A stretch of DNA of 43,801 bases, taken from the NCBI RefSeq assembly GCF_002933875.1, contig NZ_BFAV01000060.1, positions 1 through 43,801 on the forward strand. Reading direction: 5' to 3'. Every line of letters begins with the position of its first letter. Position 1 is the stretch's first letter. The notes under the pieces are model-generated. The model had not been told where the DNA came from, did no database searches, and worked only from the letters and a program-made list of their open reading frames with translations. The translations under genes and the position numbers were made by a program. Shown here in pieces: positions 25,416-32,530 of this stretch. The DNA comes from Desulfocucumis palustris. Lineage in GTDB: Bacteria > Bacillota > Desulfotomaculia > Desulfotomaculales > Desulfocucumaceae.

Positions 25416-25741
25416 TGCGACAGGGGACGGTTCTCGGCTGTCGCATTTTAGCCTGGAACGATATGTCTTTCCTTTCCCGCTTATAAAAAACGCGAATGGA
25501 ATTGCATCATATATCATTATCTACTCATAAACAACCATTTTCTTTTGCTCATTTAATGACAAAAATATAAATCAATCGTATAGTTAAAAGCATCGCATTT
25601 CTCTTTTACCCTGATCATTTTGCGGTTACGCGTCTTTCTATCAATTTTTTTTGCACATCCCTGCATTTTACCCGCCAAAGAGTTCTTATTAAACATACCC
25701 GGCAATAAAAATGCGACAGGGGAGAACCGTCCCCTGTCGCA
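25416..25741 (+). repeat. Non-autonomous element with 30-bp inverted REP-like ends
   Basis: The left end (25416-25445, TGCGACAGGGGACGGTTC...) and right end (25712-25741, ...ACCGTCCCCTGTCGCA) are inverted copies identical at 28 of 30 positions; each is itself a near-palindrome (TGCGACAG...CTGTCGCA). The 266 bp between are AT-rich with no recognisable gene. This looks like a MITE or REP-pair element mobilised by a Y1 (TnpA-REP) transposase. It lies between the convergent chemoreceptor and PRC-barrel genes. Confidence 0.72.
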
Positions 25742-25749
25742 AAGCTGCG

Positions 25750-26535
25750 CTATTTCTTTTCTTCCTTTGGCTCATTTTCAGCCGGGGCGTTTTCGGCGGG
25801 CGATTCGGTATTCCCGCCGCAGTAATGGCAGTTTTCGTGTGGTTCTCCGGCCTTGTCTGGCGTTTGCGGGGCGGCGTCATCATTGTCATCCTGTTTTTCG
25901 GCGCGCTCTCTTTTTACCTTTTCCAGTGTTTTATTTAAATTGTTTCCTATTTCCTTTGTTTTCTGCACCGTGTTGCTAAGAATGCTGCCGGTGGAATCCT
26001 TAATACCCCGGAGGGCTTCCTGCAAACCTCCGTCCATTTTGATGATGTTCTCCAGCGCTTCATTGGAGCAGACGATTACCTTTTTTCCTATGGTCAGCAC
26101 GTGGTTTATGTCCAGAAAGGCGCTGCCGCGCATCCAGCTGCTGATGGAGCCCCCGCTGAATTCCAGCCCCACTATGTCCCCGCTTTGCAAATCCACGTAG
26201 TATTCGTCCACATATCCCAGGGCCGTACCGTTTTCGGTGATTAGCTTGGCCCCGGCTATTTCGGTCCGATCTTTTAGAAGCTCCACAATTTCAGGTATGC
26301 TGGCGCCCTTTTCAGCATTGGATCTGCGATCTATGGTAAGAGCATCTTCTCCGATACTGCGGACTTTGCTGAAGGGTATATATTTTTGCTCCTTGAACCA
26401 GCCCTTTTGTTCTATGATCAGGGCGCTTACCGCTTTTTGAACGGGATTTAGCACCAATCCCTTTATGGAGCCGATTTGTTGTCCCTCGGCCAGGCTAATG
26501 ACCGGCATGGACACAAACTGCTTGCTTTTGCGCAT
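25750..26535 (-). CDS. PRC-barrel domain protein
   Basis: 261 residues. Two PRC-barrel repeats: about 1-80 (FVSMPVISLAEGQQIGSIKG, FKEQKYIPFSKV) and 90-160 (AGAKLITENGTALGYVDEYY). Then an amphipathic helical stretch (IKDSTGSILSNTVQKTKEIG) and an acidic, Pro-rich tail with ENCHYCGG, one CxxC-like pair that could bind metal. PRC barrels occur in RimM, photosynthetic reaction-centre H subunits and bacterial sporulation proteins of the YlmC/YmxH type; the tail is not from those. Function unknown. Divergent from the L25 gene. Confidence 0.85.
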   Translation of the reverse strand: MRKSKQFVSMPVISLAEGQQIGSIKGLVLNPVQKAVSALIIEQKGWFKEQKYIPFSKVRSIGEDALTIDRRSNAEKGASIPEIVELLKDRTEIAGAKLITENGTALGYVDEYYVDLQSGDIVGLEFSGGSISSWMRGSAFLDINHVLTIGKKVIVCSNEALENIIKMDGGLQEALRGIKDSTGSILSNTVQKTKEIGNNLNKTLEKVKRERAEKQDDNDDAAPQTPDKAGEPHENCHYCGGNTESPAENAPAENEPKEEKK

Positions 26536-26720
26536 ATACTGTGCCCCCTTACATTAACTTCCATAAACATTACTATGCCGGAGCAGTTATAGATATGACC
26601 AGAAAAAGGGAATAATAAAAACATATTAACCCCGCGAAGACCTTCAAGATGCGGGGTGAAACGCGGCAGTTAATGCAATGTCAACCGGATAAAGCGATTA
26701 ATTTAAGGAGGTTCCTGATT

Positions 26721-27329
26721 TTGAGCGAACTGGGAATTAATGCCCGGATACGGCAAGGAAGGGGCAGGGGATACCGCAACAGTTTGCAGGAAAAGGGTAT
26801 GATCCCCGGGGTGGTGTACGGCAGTGAGGTGGGGAGCATTCCTGTTGAGATGGATTCCAGGCAGGTGGACAGGATACTTGCTTCTCCCTCCGGGAGAAGC
26901 AAATTAATCAAATTTAGCGTATTGGACAGGGGCGACTATAATGTAATGTTAAAGGACGTCCAGTATGACCCGGTCAGGCGGGAGGTAATACACGCCGACT
27001 TCCAGCAGGTGAATCTGAATCAGAGGATAAATACGGCCATTCCCGTCTTCCTGGCGGGAGAGGTTAAGGAAGGGGTGCTGCAGCAGGTTATGAGGGAGTT
27101 GGAAATATCCTGCCTTCCGGCGGAAATACCCGGCTCCATAACATTTAACGTTGATGGGATGACTCCGGGCAGCGCCGTAAAGGTGGCTGATTTAATTATA
27201 CCTCCGGGGATCACGGTGCTTGACGACGGCAGCGAAATTGTGGCCACGGTACTTGCCGGAAAAGAGGAAACCGTTGACGTGGAGGTTCCGGATAAAGATG
27301 TCGAAAACCAGGCTGCTGAAGGGGAATAA
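26721..27329 (+). CDS. ctc: 50S ribosomal protein L25/general stress protein Ctc
   Basis: 202 residues. TTG 26721 chosen because TAAGGAGGTTCCTGATT precedes it and because MSELGINARIRQGRGRGYRN is the expected N-terminus; an upstream ATG at 26649 is not supported by a site. Long (Ctc/TL5) form: N-terminal 5S-rRNA-binding domain (KGMIPGVVYGSEVGSIPVEM) plus C-terminal beta domain (MTPGSAVKVADLIIPPGITV) and acidic tail. A hairpin ACCCCGC/GCGGGGT lies at 26629-26657 in the leader. In Bacillus ctc lies directly between prs and pth. Confidence 0.96.
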   Translation: MSELGINARIRQGRGRGYRNSLQEKGMIPGVVYGSEVGSIPVEMDSRQVDRILASPSGRSKLIKFSVLDRGDYNVMLKDVQYDPVRREVIHADFQQVNLNQRINTAIPVFLAGEVKEGVLQQVMRELEISCLPAEIPGSITFNVDGMTPGSAVKVADLIIPPGITVLDDGSEIVATVLAGKEETVDVEVPDKDVENQAAEGE

Positions 27330-27379
27330 TTAAATAGTCCACAGGCTGTTCCGGGGTATTCTCGGAAAAAAGCACCTTA

Positions 27380-27434
27380 TTTAACCCCCTTGCATATTCT
27401 GGGAACAAATATATTATGTCGCAAGGGGGTTAAA
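27380..27434 (+). promoter_or_regulatory. Perfect 14-bp inverted repeat burying a ribosome binding site
   Basis: TTTAACCCCCTTGC (27380-27393) and GCAAGGGGGTTAAA (27421-27434) are exactly inverted across 27 nt. The right arm contains the Shine-Dalgarno AAGGGGGT of the gene starting at ATG 27437. In RNA the stem would hide that site from ribosomes, so the element is a candidate translational switch; as DNA it could be an operator. No T run follows, so it is not a terminator. Confidence 0.7.
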
Positions 27435-27436
27435 TT

Positions 27437-27721
27437 ATGTCCGGTGAAGTTAATATGGACGGAACCATGGGTGATAAATGCAGCCCTCCCGGTATGACGA
27501 ACACGCTGGCGGAAAAACTCAAGTGTTTGATGGGGCAGCAGGTGACCGTATACATGTATGAGATGGAATTAACCGGGATGCTTCATGGTGTGGGCATGGA
27601 TTATATTGAACCTGGCGACACGGTGGCAATAACATTTGAAGAATCCGGCCCCCGCGCCGCCTCCGGTCCAATGCGGGAAATTTTTCCCGGTTACGTTGAC
27701 GTCACCGGTTCCGGGGACTGA
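27437..27721 (+). CDS. Small hypothetical protein with Sm-like/DUF2642-like look
   Basis: 94 residues, ATG 2 bp after the inverted repeat that contains its ribosome binding site. The core LKCLMGQQVTVYMYEMELTG followed by MLHGVGMDYIEPGD resembles the small beta-barrel (LSm-like) spore coat proteins of the DUF2642 kind; this is a resemblance, not a firm family match. Its 3' end overlaps the convergent activator gene by 31 bp, with both stop codons inside the other gene. Role unknown. Confidence 0.65.
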   Translation: MSGEVNMDGTMGDKCSPPGMTNTLAEKLKCLMGQQVTVYMYEMELTGMLHGVGMDYIEPGDTVAITFEESGPRAASGPMREIFPGYVDVTGSGD

Positions 27722-28461
27722 CAGCCCGCCAGGGCCGCCCCCAGCGCCCCCGCCATTTGCGGGTTTTGGGGCATAATCAACTTTTCTTTCAATAAGCCCT
27801 CCAGCAGTGCCACCACGCAGGGATTTCTGGCAACCCCGCCGGTAAAGGCAACCGGTTTATGGTGGTGGACCCTTTGCAGCATACCGTAGGCTTTCTCCGC
27901 CACCGACAGGTGCAGCGCCAGGCCGATATCCCGCCTGGGGCGGCCTGAATGAAGCAGGGAAATGGCTTCGGACTCGGCGAATACCGTGCACATGCTGCTG
28001 ATTTTTACCCCCGGGTTTCCCAGCAGGGATTCCCGTCCGAATTCCTCCAGGGATTCATATCCCAGGGCGGTGGCCATTACCTCCAGGAATTTGCCTGTTC
28101 CCGCGGAGCATTTGTCATTCATCTGAAAGTCCGTGACGCTTCCCCTGTGGTCCAGAAGTATCACCTTGGTGTCCTGCCCGCCTATGTCCAGTATGGTTTT
28201 AACCCCCGGACAGCAGTGGACGGCTCCCAGGGCATGGGCCTTTATTTCGGTAATAATCCCGTGGGCGAACTCCGCTCCGGCGGCGTGCCGTCCGTAACCC
28301 GTGGCGGTTATCCTGGCGGGAGGCAGGGACAGCAGCATTTCTTTAACCGTTTCCAGGGGGGTGAAACCGGTATCCCTGAGTTCCTCCCGGATCAGCCTGC
28401 CCTCTTCCAGCACCGCCAGGCCTATTGTTCTTGAGCCTATATCTATTCCCACCGACAGCAA
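27691..28461 (-). CDS. ATP-dependent reductase/activator (BcrAD/BadFG family) of double-cubane protein
   Basis: 256 residues, TTG start 6 bp after the stop of the partner gene. ASKHA ATPase fold: GIDIGSRTIGLAVLEEG, ILDIGGQDTKVILLD and FTGGVARNPCVVALLEG. Cys in MNDKCSAGTGKFLEVM and SSMCTVFAESEA should bind the [4Fe-4S] cluster shared by two subunits. These proteins couple ATP hydrolysis to single-electron transfer at very low potential. Partner is the double-cubane protein at 28468, transcribed first. Oxygen-sensitive, so an anaerobic lifestyle is implied. Confidence 0.92.
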   Translation of the reverse strand: MLSVGIDIGSRTIGLAVLEEGRLIREELRDTGFTPLETVKEMLLSLPPARITATGYGRHAAGAEFAHGIITEIKAHALGAVHCCPGVKTILDIGGQDTKVILLDHRGSVTDFQMNDKCSAGTGKFLEVMATALGYESLEEFGRESLLGNPGVKISSMCTVFAESEAISLLHSGRPRRDIGLALHLSVAEKAYGMLQRVHHHKPVAFTGGVARNPCVVALLEGLLKEKLIMPQNPQMAGALGAALAGCQSPEPVTST

Positions 28462-28467
28462 TATAAA

Positions 28468-29742
28468 TCACCCAATCAGTTCCAGGAATGCTTCAATCCT
28501 GGTTTTCAACTGGCCGGAGTCCTCCTGGCCGTAATCAGTTTCAATTTTTAAGAGGGGTATGCCCTTTTCCCGGAGTATTTTTTCCACCCTGTTGGCCTCC
28601 ACGGCATAGGGATCACAGAAGGTAAGGGAACAGTGAATTATTCCGTCGGCCTTGTACTCCTCCGCCAGCCTGAGCAGATCCTCCATGCGGCCCTGATTGG
28701 GAGTAAAACAGGCGCAGTTGATATTTAGGTATCTTTTGCCCAGCAGATCCAGCATTTCTTCAATGTTTTCCCCGTTCTCCGGCACGGTGTTGGCAAAGTA
28801 ACGGAGTCCGGTGCAGAGTTCCTCCGCCACAATAATCGCCCCGGAGCTTTCGATTATATGGGCCACCTTCCAGTTGGGAACGGCCATGGGCGTCCCGGTG
28901 ACAATAATGCGGGGGGCGCCGGGTTTATGCGCGCCCTTGCCCTCTTTTAATCTAATTTCCAATTCGTCGCAAAGCTCGTTTACCTTCAGGGTGAACCTCT
29001 CCACGTCGTCGTACATGGCAATCTGCTCTATCAGCAGGCCGTCCTTTCCGCTGATGGGGGAGGGATTGTTTTTTCTCAGTTCCGCCAGGCGCAGCAAGGC
29101 CCTTCTTTTGCCGTTGACCTCCTTTATGGCCTGCCTCAGGGAGTCCGCGGTGACATCGCCGCCGGTCAGGGCTTCCACTCCGGTCACAAGATCCCCGATT
29201 TCCTCCCGCCACAATACCATATCCCTTTCCCGCTTCATCTGGGGCGTTTCCATCACGTGTACCGGCACGTAATCATTGAGTATTTCAAAGGCTTTCTTTT
29301 TGCCGTCACAGGTGGTTTCCCCCACCACCATGTCGCAGGATTCAAAATAAGGGCACACCTTGGCCAGTTTAAACCCCATAAAGGATTTGATAAGCGGGCA
29401 GATGTTCCGGGGCAGCACCTTTTCGGCCTGGGCCGCTCCCATGTCTATGCCGGAGCACAGGCCGATGCATATCCCGCCGGCGGCCCGGATTATTTCCTCC
29501 GGGACGAACACGCAAAAGGTTCCCACCACTTTGCCCCCGGAGGCTTTGTGTTCCTGCAGCTCCTGGATGCGCAGGCCGTGGATCTCATTAATTACAAAAT
29601 CGAAATACTCCATTGCCGCCGGTCTGTCCTGCTGGCTTAAGTATACTTCCCCGTAGGTCGGCGGAAGCGCCTGAAGAAGTTGATCATGGGCGTCCAGGTC
29701 CAGACCCAGGGACTTCCACATCTCCCGGTAACCGTTTCCCAT
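28468..29742 (-). CDS. Double-cubane cluster protein (2-hydroxyacyl-CoA dehydratase family reductase)
   Basis: 424 residues, ATG after AAAGGGGGAACAACA. Family traits of the HgdB/BcrB-like fold: GGKVVGTFCVFVPEEIIRAAG, LPRNICPLIKS, KVCPYFESCDMVVGETTCDG, INCACFTPNQ and IIHCSLTFCDPYAVE supply the conserved cysteines. As a single subunit with its activator next door it matches the double-cubane-cluster anaerobic reductases described from Carboxydothermus, rather than the two-subunit 2-hydroxyacyl-CoA dehydratases. The natural substrate of this group is not settled. The pair is inserted between ctc and pth. Confidence 0.9.
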   Translation of the reverse strand: MGNGYREMWKSLGLDLDAHDQLLQALPPTYGEVYLSQQDRPAAMEYFDFVINEIHGLRIQELQEHKASGGKVVGTFCVFVPEEIIRAAGGICIGLCSGIDMGAAQAEKVLPRNICPLIKSFMGFKLAKVCPYFESCDMVVGETTCDGKKKAFEILNDYVPVHVMETPQMKRERDMVLWREEIGDLVTGVEALTGGDVTADSLRQAIKEVNGKRRALLRLAELRKNNPSPISGKDGLLIEQIAMYDDVERFTLKVNELCDELEIRLKEGKGAHKPGAPRIIVTGTPMAVPNWKVAHIIESSGAIIVAEELCTGLRYFANTVPENGENIEEMLDLLGKRYLNINCACFTPNQGRMEDLLRLAEEYKADGIIHCSLTFCDPYAVEANRVEKILREKGIPLLKIETDYGQEDSGQLKTRIEAFLELIG

Positions 29743-29999
29743 TGTTGTTCCCCCTTTAAAAAATGTTTTTAATCAATCAATTATTTTTAACGGATCTATT
29801 ATGCATATTACCATGTCAATATTTTATTTGTCCTATTTAAATATTTTATGATACGGGGTAGGCCGATTAACAAAGTTTATCAACAGGCGATTGGCTAAAA
29901 CCGGTTTTCATACATCCGGGTCTTAAGCCCGCTGTCATCCCTTCCGTTATAGGACAAAGCCCGGCCGGCATATGACATATAAAAAGGGGGTGGATATGA

Positions 30000-31556
30000 A
30001 TGGCGGCGGGTATTAAAGGTGTGACTCCGGAGGAAACCGCGGGTGTCTATACCCGGATCAGCACGGACGAGGATTTGCAGAAATGGAGCCTGGGCGCCCA
30101 GGAAAAGGAGTTGCTGGAATTGGCGGGCCGCCGGGGCTATTGTCTATACAGGACATACAGGGATACCATCACCGGTTCCCGGGCCAGCCGCCCGGGGCTG
30201 GACCGCCTGAGGGACGATATGTCGGCGGGAAAATTCAAATTAATACTGGTGGTGGATCAGGACAGGCTGTCCAGGATGGAACCCATAGACTGGGAATTGC
30301 TTAAAAGGGAAATCCGCCAGGCCGGCGCCAGGATAGTAACCCCGTTTCAGGAGATAGATTTCAGCGATGAGGATAACGAACTGGTAAGCGACGTGTTTAA
30401 CCTGTTTGCCCGGCACCAGAGAAGAAAGATAAAAAAAGCCATGCAGAGGGGAAGGGCGGAAGCCGCGGAGAACGGCATCTGGCTCGGCAAGCTGCCCTAC
30501 GGCCGGAAAAAAGTCAGTGAACCCGACGGCCGGGTGAGGATAATAGCCGACCCGGAAAAAGGACCCACGGTACGTAAAATATTTTCCATGTATGCCGGGG
30601 GGATGGGGATACACAGCATTACCAGGGAAATGAATGGTCAGGGAATACCGTCTCCCGGGGGAGGGAAATGGGATTCCAGCACCGTACACAGAATTTTAAC
30701 CCAGCCCATGCACCGGGGAGACCTGCGCCGGCGGGAAAACGGCCGTGAAATATATTTAAAGGGCATATTCGAGCCCACTGTGCCGGCTGAGTTATATGAC
30801 CTGTGCCAGCAGACTTTAAAAAACCGCAGGGAGGGCAGGGCCTGGTCCAGGACCGGCCGGGTTACCGCCCTGGCGGCGGGCATATTGCACTGCCAGTGCG
30901 GAAAAAAGTTAAATGTTCACCCTATCTCCGTTAAAAGGGGTTCCAGGAGTTACGTGTATTATCACTACCGCCACAGGGAGAGGCGCAATTCAAAAGCGCT
31001 TAAGCCCGCATGCCCGGCTTCCCACAGGGTTCCCGCGGTTGACCGGGAGATATTGAGGGCGGCCCAAAAAGTTCTTTTGGAAAAGGGTCCCGAATGGCTG
31101 TTGATTTTGGTTGGGGAAAGGAATAAAAGTCAAAAAGGGTTGACAGCCCGGCTGGAAATGCTTAAAAAAGCCCATGCCCGTTTAAAGGCCAAAAAAGAGA
31201 AGCTTCTGCGTCTTTACCTGGAGGACGGCTGGGACAGGGCGGAACTGGAATCCCAAAAAAGAATAGTTGACGGCGGACTGAAACAAAACCTGGAAGAGTG
31301 GCGGGAGGTTAGAGGAATGCTGGACGGGATGGAGGAGAAATGGGACAATGGCAGGTATATGGAGGAGTATTATTGCTTCATACTGAATATTGAGAGGGAG
31401 ATGTCCAGATTAACGCAGCAAAGGCTCATCCGGCTCCTTTTTCCCAGGGTGGAAGTAGACCTTCGCGGCAACCTCCGGATTGTTTCCTTGCTGGCAGGCG
31501 GCGGGGGATGCCGGGAAAAATTATTGCCACCGTGTACGCCGGGGAACTGCACGTAA
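30000..31556 (+). CDS. Large serine recombinase
   Basis: 518 residues, ATG after AAAAAGGGGGTGG. N-terminal resolvase domain at about 12-155: GVYTRISTDEDLQKWS holds Arg19 and catalytic Ser21, and VVDQDRLSRM has Arg89 and Arg92, so the active site looks intact. A recombinase domain follows (IWLGKLPYGRKKV, YAGGMGIHSITREMNGQGIP) then a zinc ribbon (LHCQCGKKLNVHP ... KPACPASH) and a charged coiled coil. Such enzymes integrate or excise phages and conjugative elements. No other mobile-element genes flank it and no attachment site pair is visible to me, so it may be a relic or serve the adjacent defence island. Confidence 0.93.
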   Translation: MAAGIKGVTPEETAGVYTRISTDEDLQKWSLGAQEKELLELAGRRGYCLYRTYRDTITGSRASRPGLDRLRDDMSAGKFKLILVVDQDRLSRMEPIDWELLKREIRQAGARIVTPFQEIDFSDEDNELVSDVFNLFARHQRRKIKKAMQRGRAEAAENGIWLGKLPYGRKKVSEPDGRVRIIADPEKGPTVRKIFSMYAGGMGIHSITREMNGQGIPSPGGGKWDSSTVHRILTQPMHRGDLRRRENGREIYLKGIFEPTVPAELYDLCQQTLKNRREGRAWSRTGRVTALAAGILHCQCGKKLNVHPISVKRGSRSYVYYHYRHRERRNSKALKPACPASHRVPAVDREILRAAQKVLLEKGPEWLLILVGERNKSQKGLTARLEMLKKAHARLKAKKEKLLRLYLEDGWDRAELESQKRIVDGGLKQNLEEWREVRGMLDGMEEKWDNGRYMEEYYCFILNIEREMSRLTQQRLIRLLFPRVEVDLRGNLRIVSLLAGGGGCREKLLPPCTPGNCT

Positions 31557-31690
31557 TGAACAATAACATGATGCGCATGGTGTATATTCCCCTCTATTCA
31601 ATTATGGCGGTTACTCCCGGCGAGCCTCTGTACATTGAACGGGAAGAAGAGGCCACGGTGATAATACCTTCCACTCCGGGAATACTGTAA
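31508..31690 (+). CDS. Possible small ORF overlapping the recombinase end
   Basis: 60 codons in the +1 frame relative to the recombinase; the ATG at 31508 follows GGCGGCGGGGG, which is a mediocre site, and a shorter version could start at ATG 31556. The product MPGKIIATVYAGELHV... IIPSTPGIL is not recognised. It ends 9 bp before a good terminator, which favours a real downstream gene of the recombinase transcript. Weak call. Confidence 0.35.
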   Translation: MPGKIIATVYAGELHVMNNNMMRMVYIPLYSIMAVTPGEPLYIEREEEATVIIPSTPGIL

Positions 31691-31698
31691 TAGCTTTC

Positions 31699-31733
31699 AG
31701 GCGTCCCCCAGGGACGCCTTATTTATTATTTTT
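31699..31733 (+). terminator. Terminator of the recombinase transcript
   Basis: AGGCGTCCC / GGGACGCCT with a 3-nt loop, followed by TATTTATTATTTTT. Confidence 0.85.
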
Positions 31734-31809
31734 GAAAAGAGCACATTAATATTGCCCGGGGCTTTAGGACTATAGTAAAATGTTTCCGTCGAAGTGGGGG
31801 TGGAGTATT

Positions 31810-32376
31810 ATGTTTTTAATAGCGGGACTTGGCAATCCCGGCGGGCGCTATGCGTTGACCAGGCATAATGTGGGTTTCTGGATGGTGGACAGGCTGGCCG
31901 GGGAATTGAACACAAAAGTGGATAAATCCATGTTCAAATCCATTTATGGTGAGGGATTTATCGGCGCCCACAAGGTGCTGCTGGTAAAACCCCAGACTTA
32001 TATGAATCTTAGCGGCACCGCGGTGGCTTCCATGATGAGGTGGTACAAGCTGCTGCCCGGGGAGTTGCTGGTGGCTTACGACGACATGGACCTGCCGGCG
32101 GGTAAAATCCGTATAAGAGCCAAGGGAGGGCACGGCGGGCACCGGGGTATGATGTCCATTATAGAGCAACTGGGGAGCAACGATTTCCCCCGGGTGCGCA
32201 TAGGCATCGGCCGCCCGGAAATACCCGGCTTTGAGGCCGCGGACTGGGTGTTGGGAAGGTTTTCCGATGAGGAGCAGAGCGCCGTCAGCGATGCCGTGAA
32301 AAATGCTTCGGAAGCCGTTAAATGTATAGTGCGGGACGGCGTTGAGGCTGCCATGAACAAATTTAACCGGTCATGA
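31810..32376 (+). CDS. pth: Peptidyl-tRNA hydrolase
   Basis: 188 residues from ATG 31810 (GGGGGTGGAGTATT upstream); an ATG at 31780 would add ten residues without a site. Pth signature: LIAGLGNPGGRYALTRHNVGF with catalytic His, then KPQTYMNLSG and GGHGGHRGMMSI. It recycles peptidyl-tRNA. In Bacillus it directly follows ctc; here the double-cubane pair and the recombinase lie between. A terminator overlaps its stop codon. Confidence 0.98.
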   Translation: MFLIAGLGNPGGRYALTRHNVGFWMVDRLAGELNTKVDKSMFKSIYGEGFIGAHKVLLVKPQTYMNLSGTAVASMMRWYKLLPGELLVAYDDMDLPAGKIRIRAKGGHGGHRGMMSIIEQLGSNDFPRVRIGIGRPEIPGFEAADWVLGRFSDEEQSAVSDAVKNASEAVKCIVRDGVEAAMNKFNRS

Positions 32377-32389
32377 GCCGGTTTTTTTA
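32364..32389 (+). terminator. Terminator of pth
   Basis: AACCGG / CCGGTT stem with the stop codon TGA in its loop, followed by TTTTTTT. Confidence 0.85.
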
Positions 32390-32488
32390 TTGCCTCGCCC
32401 TGTTTGGGACGGGAAAAGAGTCTCTTGATTTTCGCTTCCAAGTAAAAAAGTATTAATTATGACAAAATTAGGAGTGTTTATGCTTCAT

Positions 32489-32498
32489 ATGCTATAAT
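32489..32498 (+). promoter_or_regulatory. Extended -10 promoter of the Wadjet operon
   Basis: TGCTATAAT at 32490-32498 gives a TG-n-TATAAT extended -10 about 33 bp before the TTG start of the first Wadjet gene. No good -35 is visible at the usual distance, which is acceptable for extended -10 promoters. Confidence 0.5.
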
Positions 32499-32530
32499 AA
32501 TATAAAAAGTTTACCAAGGAATTGATTAAA

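Noticed and set aside
17826..29742. CoA-transferase and double-cubane pair as one 2-hydroxyglutarate fermentation cluster
   Set aside because: The loci are 8 kb apart, separated by housekeeping genes, and the dehydratase-like protein is the single-subunit double-cubane type.
29743..29999. Search for an attachment site pair of the serine recombinase
   Set aside because: No direct repeat of convincing length was found flanking the recombinase or the Wadjet island by eye.
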